This document shows positions 57,901 through 64,000 of a stretch of DNA of 64,000 bases, one piece after another. The position numbers and the translations under genes were made by a program. Position 1 is the stretch's first letter. The number at the start of each line of letters is the position of its first letter. Below the pieces are notes generated by a model. It ran no database searches. It saw nothing but the letters and a program-made list of their open reading frames with translations, and was not told the origin of the DNA. Origin of the DNA: Phanerochaete sordida (taxonomy: Eukaryota > Basidiomycota > Agaricomycetes > Polyporales > Phanerochaetaceae); NCBI GenBank assembly GCA_019973155.2, contig BPQB01000016.1, forward strand, positions 310,001 to 374,000, in the 5' to 3' direction.

Positions 57901-59101
57901 GGTCGTAGCTTGCCCGTCAACCCCGAGAGGGACGTTCATCGTGCACTCGCGCACTTTGGTCTGCTTCCTGACCAGGAGGTGAGTGGCAGGTCGTGTTCGA
58001 CTCCTTGTATGTGCTCACATGCCTCCAGATCACCATCCGTTCCGTCGGCCCGACGACTCTCCCCACCGACCGCCTGGTGAACGTCTCGTCCTTGCTCAGC
58101 GGATATGTCGAGCTGTCCCAGCCCGCGACGACGCGCGACCTGCGCGTCCTCGGCGACCTCGCGAAGGATGGCGCCTCCAAGGCCGCACTGGCTGATCTCG
58201 CCTCCGCCTACTCCGAGAAAGTGCTCGCCCAACGTCTCTCCGTCCTCGACCTGCTCGAGGCGCACCCGTCGATCTCCCTCCCCTTCCCGTCCTTCCTGCA
58301 GCTGCTGCCGTCGATGCGCGTGCGCCAGTACAGCATCGCGTCCTCGCCGCTCGCGGACGCCGCGCGCGCCGCGCTCGCCATCAGCGTGCTCGAGGCGCCC
58401 GCGATGTCCGGGCGCCGCGAGCCGTTCCTCGGCGTCGCGTCGACGTACCTCGCGCGCCTGCGCCCGAACGACCGCGTGCAGCTCGCCGTGCGCCCCAGCG
58501 CCGCCGCGTTCCACCCGCCCGCGGACCCCGCGACGCCGATGATCATGGTGTGCGCGGGCTCGGGCCTCGCGCCCATGCGCGGCTTCCTCCAGGAGCGCGC
58601 GCTGCAGAAGAAGGGCGGGCGCGAGGTCGGGAAGAGCGTGTTGTTCTTTGGGTGTCGGCGTCCCGGCGAGGACTACCTGTATGAGGACAGCGACCTGAAG
58701 GAGTGGGCCGAGCTCGGTGTCGTCGATGTGCGGCCGGCGTTCTCGCGAGAGAGCGAGAAGTCGCTCGGCTGCAAGTACGTCCAGGAGTAAGTGGCGATTG
58801 CTGTTCCATGGCGATGGGGGGTACTGAACAACACGTGTAGTCGCGTCTGGCATGACCGCGCCGACGTTGTCTCCGCGTGGGAAGCGGGTGCGAAGGCAAG
58901 TCTTCGTCTGATCCTTCCGATATCATTGTCTGACATGCCCACGGCTAGATCTTCATCTGCGGCTCGAGCAAGATGGCGGCGGGCGTGAAGGAGAAGCTGG
59001 TGCTCGTCGTGCAGGACCAGGCGAAGCTCGATCACGACGCTGCCACCAAGAAGTTCGAGCAGATCACCGTCGGCCGTTTCGCGACCGATGTCTTCGAGTA
59101 G
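54943..59101 (+). CDS. P450 gene E: CYP505-like P450-reductase fusion
   Basis: Complete fusion, about 1065 residues, closest to gene A. Start MSQPIPAPPSIPFLGHIGTI; I helix LLTFLIAGHETTS; ExxR motif MRESLRLGP; heme loop WQPFGYGMRACIGRPF. The FMN loop is YGSNTGTSE and ATLDSAAGHLPTDGP matches gene A. Reductase motifs are RQYSIASSP, GVASTYL, CAGSGLAPMRGFLQER and IFICGSSKMA; end ATDVFE. About 19 introns. Two introns present in A-D are absent here (between WER and FG, and before AVMRE), while it keeps the carboxyl intron after GAK that B and C lack. It stands 13 kb from gene D on the same strand. Expected to be a fatty-acid subterminal hydroxylase by family; substrate not shown by sequence. Confidence 0.93.
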
Positions 59102-60277
59102 AATTTAGAGGTACCGTTGGTCTGTACCGTTGCATGGAATTCCCGACGCAATAGATACCCTTGCCACCGATGTGAAGGTCGCGTACCAGTATTGTGAAGT
59201 AAATGGAAGTCATGGTGGTCTTCACATCTGCCCGCAGCCCACCGCCATCATCCCGCCGCCGTCTATCCGTGAGAGCGCACTATCGAAAGGAGAACAAGGG
59301 CTAGGACAGGGGTCTTTCCTCCGAGAGCCGAGGCACCGCTCAATTAGTACAGAACGGCCGGTGACTACTCTCGAAACGTGATTACAATAAAGGTTTGTGG
59401 CAGCGTTCAAGCCATGATTAAACGACCGTTTCGTCGACGGACTAATGTCCCTGTACAAGCTGGCTGGAGCGGACCCGTGCCGCTAATTTCCCTCGAAGCG
59501 CCCTTTTTGTAGGACGGATGCGGTAAAGTCGATAAAGTCATCAGAAAGATGGGCGGTGTCTGGTTTCCCAGTGCGCTCAGGTAAGGGACTTCGGGGCTGC
59601 CACAACAACGTGTTGCCACTCGTGCTGATATAATTTCAATTTGTATAGTAGGGTGGTTCTCCCAACAGCCCCTCTGGCTTGAGTGCACCGTCCGATTTAA
59701 TTGATACTTAGCCCAGTCCTTTCTGACGCTTTCGCGGTATGTCTCGGAAGGGTACACTCCCGGATCATTGAAGGGAGGGTGGTGGAGTCTGGGTACGCGG
59801 GAGGCACCCGCAGCGAGGATCAGATTCTGAGCAGGGCGGGGATTACGTGTCCGGACGCAATTGTACCGCTCAGATAGGAAGTAGACTTGTTCTACGATAA
59901 GGACAAGGCGACGGGGAGACAGTTGAGGGAGCGGGCGGGGTGAAGAAGCCAGGCAGATCATTGCCACTGGGGCTTGCGGAAAACATGACTCTGCGCAGTG
60001 CCCCTCTTACCAGATCATCCGAAGGCACATTACGAACATTAACGAATCATGAAAGCAGAATGAATCCGTGCGCGTACATTCGGGGGAGCCTGGACCACAC
60101 GGCTCAAGTCATTTCGCCGCCTCGCGGCGTGCTCGCGGCGCTTTCCGGGCGAAAGACTGCTATGTTCTCCATTTTTCTGCGCAGCATTTCTTTCAACACG
60201 CCCGTGCCACCCGCGGGGGCGAGAGGACGCTAGGCCGAATGTAGATGCCGTCGCTGATGGAGGGCCGCCACGCTGCA
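59102..60277. other. Intergenic region after P450 gene E
   Basis: About 1.2 kb, no gene supported. A minus-strand frame near 59407-59967 has no recognisable domain and no splice logic. Confidence 0.4.
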
Positions 60278-60693
60278 CAGGGTGGGCCTGGCGTTTTTAC
60301 AGGGCACTAAAAGGTCATAAAATGGCCAAAGTAGATCTGCTATTTTAAGCGCTTTTTGCGGGCAAAAAACAAGACTAGGGCATCATTTTGAACCGCATTT
60401 GTCGGCAAGACCATAATTAGACAGCATTGTAGTATTTTTGATTGCCTGATTTTCGCCCATATTGTCGATCTGTCTCCTACTGTGGGCCAGGATAAGGCTC
60501 CGAATTAAAAGTGCGAACAACAACCCAGATCAAGAGTGCTATAATGGTGTCCAATCATGCTCTCATAGACAAATGCGGTCAAAAATGATGCTCTAGTCTT
60601 GTTTTTGGCCTGCGAAAAGCGCTTAAAATAGCAGATCTACTTTGGCCATTTTATGACCTTTTAGTGCCCTGTAAAAACGCCAGGCCCACCCTG
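60278..60693. mobile_element. MITE-like element 1 with 126-bp inverted repeats
   Basis: Arms 60278-60403 and 60568-60693 are inverted copies of each other. I count 6 mismatches in 126 nt, and roughly the first 80 are perfect. The ends read CAGGGTGGGCCTGGCG. The 164-nt centre has no coding frame. A CAG-start and short size suggest a non-autonomous hAT-like DNA element, but no matching 8-bp target duplication is visible, so the superfamily is open. If transcribed it would fold into a long hairpin. The right end stops about 40 bp before the TATA box of gene N. Confidence 0.7.
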
Positions 60694-60734
60694 TGCTGGG
60701 TGCGCTGAGTTGCGAGTGGCGCCCGCCCGCCTTG

Positions 60735-60742
60735 TATAAATA
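60735..60742 (+). promoter_or_regulatory. TATA box of gene N
   Basis: TATAAATA about 300 bp upstream of the gene N start and just downstream of the inverted-repeat element. A pyrimidine-rich leader follows. Confidence 0.6.
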
Positions 60743-60901
60743 TTCGAGCGCCCGCCTGACCTTGCTTTCCTCCCAACCGCATCCTCCCCGCTGCGTACTC
60801 CCCGAGTTCACCGCTCTTCGCGTTCCCCGCGCACACCCAGCCTCTACAAGCACAAGTATCTCAGCCTTCACCGCTACATTCGCACCAGATCGCACCGTAT
60901 T

Positions 60902-60966
60902 GTGAGTTGAACAATTGTGTCGGCGGCCTCAATTTCCAAACAACTAACTCCCTCACGCGACAATAG
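60902..60966 (+). other. Predicted 5' UTR intron of gene N
   Basis: GTGAGT donor, an AACTAACTCC branch-site-like motif and a CAATAG acceptor lie between the TATA box and the ATG. Removing it leaves a normal leader. Many strongly expressed fungal genes have such a leader intron. Confidence 0.5.
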
Positions 60967-61036
60967 CCCACTCTCGACGAAGCTATTCTCGCATCGCCTC
61001 CGCTTCGCAATCACACCGCAACTCCTAGCACGCGCC

Positions 61037-63332
61037 ATGCCCGCAGCTCGCTCCCACCCTTTCTACGCCACAGGCAAACCAACCAACACGACCGTCTTCG
61101 ATGTTCTCATCGGCGTGGATCAAGTTCTCATCGGCCTCAACGGTATTACAATTGACCAGCTCAGCAAGCAGGATCTCCAGGCCTTGGAGGCGGCCTATCA
61201 CAAGATGAACGCCAAGTTCGAATACTTTTTTGATGTCGCCGCCGCCGCCACCGCCCACCAGGACAACCTCCCCGGCCCCCAGCCCACGGGAAACCCCGCC
61301 AACAACACCCGCGACGACAGCCCCGTCGACGACCGTCGCAACGGACCCACCCGCTTCGGCAACAACGAACCCCGCGGAAACGGTGGCGGCGACACCGACG
61401 ACGACAACGACGATAGCGACGATGACGACGCCCAGGCCCCCAGCCCCGCGTCCGCGGTCATCGCGCCGCCCGTCGCCCGTGCCCGTCGCGTTCCAAGCCC
61501 CCCGCCGGTGGTAACTGGAAGAGATGGTGAGCTTTTCGTGCCACGATGCGAGACGTACCGATTACTGATGACTTCCCCTTCCTCTAGCGCGTCGTTTCCG
61601 CGGCGCCACTCCTCCCAGGCGTGGCTCCCCAATCGCAAGGGAGCCCTACCCACGCCCCAACTACACCAGAGTTCGACAGACGACTCGTACAGAGATATCA
61701 ATCCCTGTCGCGTCCACGTTGAACACAACAGATATTGATACAGCCGGACAAGGCGCTGCCTTGTCTAGCAACCGACCCCTCCCGGCTCCCCGTCCCTCCC
61801 AGCCCGTTGCTGGCCCGTCGCGCCCACGCGCGCCGGGTAGCCTCTTCGGCGCCTTCGCACTCCGCCCACTCCCGCCGTTCTTCCCCGCTGCGGCTGCGCC
61901 TCCCCGTGCACCGTCCCCCGCGCAATCCGAGGCCGACGACGAGGAGCCAGAGGCCAGCACCTCCCAACGCCCCACCCTCGCCTGGTGCTACCCTTCCTTC
62001 GCCGCCGAGCAGCTCAAGCTTGCGCGCGAGCGCGCTGAGGCCGGCATACCAGAGCCCGGCCCGCCTCGGTCCACCCACCCCTCGACTGTAGTCGGCACGC
62101 TCACTGCGCCGTACGTGTTAGAGCAGCCCGGACGCGCAGATGAGCAGGAAGAGGCCGCTGAGCCGGAGGCCCAGGAGGAGGAGGTCGTCGAGCCGGAGAC
62201 CCAGCAGGAGGAAGAGCTCGAGGAGGAGAGCGAGCAGGAGCCCGAGGAGGAGGAGACTGAGATGTCCGAAGTGTCCGAGGAAGAGGACGAGGAGGAGTCC
62301 GAGGAGGAGGAAGATTGGACCGATTCCGAGGAAGACCGTTCTGACTCCGACGGCGACAATACCCACTTCGAGCCCGAAGACGACGGCGACGACGATGTCA
62401 AGCGCGAGCCGAGCGACGGGCCCGACAACGGCGGCTTCGACGGCGGCGCCGGCCGCCCCGCTCGCTTCCGCGACTACAGCGAGGCGACCTCGTCGACGTA
62501 CAACGACTCCCGCGCCCCGAGCCCCGAGGCCGACGACCACGCCGACGACAACAACGCCGGGCAGCAAGACGAGGCGCGTGCCCCGAGCGACGCTGCCGAC
62601 TCGGGCTACGGATCGCTCCCGCGCGAGGCGGCGCCCGTGCCCCGCAGGTCGTCACCCACGCCTCGCAGGTCGTCGCCCGTATCCCGCAGGTCGTCGCGCC
62701 GCCCGCAATCCCCATGCCCGGTGCCCATCCTCGCCCGCATCCGCGCAATCCGCTACCCCCGCGACGAGCCCGAGCCCGAGCTCCGCCACCGCATCCCGCA
62801 GGGCGCCGCCGCGCCGCCCGCGCCCCCGGCCGCGCCCGTCGCGGGCCCGTCGACGCGCCCCATGCGTGGGCTGCCGCGCCGCCGTGGGGACGAGGATGTG
62901 AAGATGGAGGAGGACGTCGCGCAGGTCCCCGCCGCGACGGCTCCCATCCCCCAAGCCCCCATTCCCCAGGCCCCCATCCCCCAAGCCCCCATCAACCCCG
63001 CGACCGGCCGCCCGACGCTCTTCCCGGGTCTCACGCTCCCCGCGCCGAACGTGCCCGCGGGCTTCACGGCGCAGCCGTACTTCCAGCAGACGATGCCCTG
63101 GCCGCTCGCGCCGCCGCTGAGCCTGCGCGTCGCGGTGCCGTTCCCGAACCCGGCGGTGTTCGACGACGGGGCGCTGCGCGAACTGCGCGAGCTGCGCGGG
63201 CGCGCGTGGCGCGCGCGCCAGGACGCGCTCAACGCGAGCGCGGTCGTGTGTGCGTGCGACGGCGGGCCGTGTGTCTGCCCGCTGTGCCCGTTCTGGCTCG
63301 ACTACTACGGGCGCGAGCGGCGCGAGCAGTAG
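61037..63332 (+). CDS. Gene N: highly acidic low-complexity protein with Cys-rich end
   Basis: Exons 61037-61526 and 61588-63332 give 744 residues in one frame. Residues 10-65 are the only clearly folded part, hydrophobic and helical (VFDVLIGVDQVLIGLNG, LSKQDLQALEAAYHKMNAKF). Then come Asp-rich runs, a Pro/Arg-rich part, and around residues 310-390 a dense Glu/Asp stretch. Short repeats follow: PRRSS three times (62646-62700) and IPQAP units (62946-62996). The end has CACDGGPCVCPLC, five cysteines in 13 residues, which could bind metal. No known domain. It is similar in style, not in sequence, to genes F and G. An acidic nuclear or chaperone-like role is only a guess from composition. Confidence 0.75.
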
Positions 63333-64000
63333 AGGCGTCCCGTTGTTGAGTTTTTCTTTCTTTCTTTCGTGTTTCCGTGTTCGTGTTCCCGAGTGTCCCT
63401 GTCCCGAGTCTTGTTCCGTGTACAGTAGAGTTTGTGTTTCCGACGTGTCTCGTGTGTGTGGCTGCTTCTGTGTACGATAGCGAAGGTGTTCTCGTGGTCG
63501 TGTAGTGTCTCGGACTGTGCTCCTGTGCTCCTGTGCCTCCCGTGTCTGTAGTGTTCGAGTGTCTCCTGCGTCCGTGTGCTCCCGTGTTCGTGTGTTCGTG
63601 CCTAACATGTTGCTCGGCGGTTTGTACATCTGGTCGTGATATCTATCGGTCGTGTTCGTGCGTGGACCACAGCGTGTGCGACGTCTGAAGGGAGAGGAAG
63701 AATCGTATAGAGGCGAGCGCTGCTCTGGGGTATATATGTGACTGTGTCTGTGTCTGTCGAGGCTGGACTGTCCTAAGGTCAGACATCCTTGTCGTCCACA
63801 TGGAAGAGTGGTCAAACGCACCGTACTTTGGCTTTGGTCCTCGTCCTTTGGTGCGGCTATGGACGGCGTATGACGTTGAAGATGAGCACGAGGGAGGGCG
63901 GTCGTCAAATGTGGCCTGTACCGGTGCCCGGACTGAGGCCGTCCGCCGTCGAACTGGCCCCTGCTAGGACATACGAGTCAGCCTGGGGCTTGCAGACGCC
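63333..64000. repeat. Low-complexity CGTGTTC-like 3' flank
   Basis: From about 63350 to 63620 the plus strand is a degenerate run of TTTC, then GTGTTCGTGTTCC, CGTGTCTG and similar short words. It looks like a decayed simple repeat in the 3' UTR of gene N. No gene seen after it to the window end. Confidence 0.5.

Noticed and set aside
18283..59101. Idea that the P450 genes form a secondary-metabolite cluster
   Set aside because: No backbone synthase, transporter or cluster regulator is visible; neighbours are BTB, LRR and low-complexity genes.
1..64000. CRISPR array, operons or bacterial signals
   Set aside because: The intron-rich genes and tRNA introns show eukaryotic nuclear DNA; no spaced direct repeats were seen.

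Overview
The window looks like nuclear DNA of a filamentous basidiomycete, most likely an Agaricomycete (polypore-type wood-decay fungi would fit). It is GC-rich. Genes on both strands are cut by many introns of about 45-60 nt. The window carries families expanded in Agaricomycetes: BTB/POZ proteins, self-sufficient P450-reductase fusions, a DUF3455-type secreted protein and low-complexity proteins. All exon models below were read by eye from GT-AG (once GC-AG) junctions that keep the reading frame, so exact junctions are predictions.

Layout. 1-6.5 kb: a minus-strand WD40 protein and a plus-strand protein with a possible NTF2-like domain. 6.9-11.5 kb: two identical intron-containing tRNA-Lys(CUU) genes flank a secreted DUF3455-like protein. 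11.7-17.6 kb: two BTB/POZ genes flank a tubby-fold/coiled-coil protein. 18.3-41.7 kb: four of five CYP505-like P450 genes, all on the plus strand (called A, B, C, D). A duplicated pair of low-complexity genes (F, G) lies between A and B. 42.4-51.9 kb: a leucine-rich-repeat gene (H), three paralogous small acidic proteins (I, K, L), a third BTB gene (J) and a fragment of an unknown gene (M). 54.9-59.1 kb: the fifth CYP505-like gene (E). 60.3-63.3 kb: a long inverted-repeat element sits just upstream of a highly acidic low-complexity gene (N).

The main theme is the P450 array. A, B, C and E each encode a heme domain fused to an FMN/FAD/NADPH reductase, the CYP505/P450foxy arrangement, whose characterised members hydroxylate fatty-acid chains near the omega end. 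D stops at the heme-reductase linker and must use an outside reductase, or be inactive. Sequence and intron pattern split the fusions into A+E and B+C, with D closest to C. No polyketide synthase, NRPS or terpene synthase is visible, so this is a tandem enzyme expansion rather than a recognisable biosynthetic cluster.

The most likely undescribed items are the I/K/L family (conserved nuclear-localisation-like stretch and a shared WW-E-TL carboxyl domain), the F/G duplicated block, and the CAGGGTGG-ended inverted-repeat elements.
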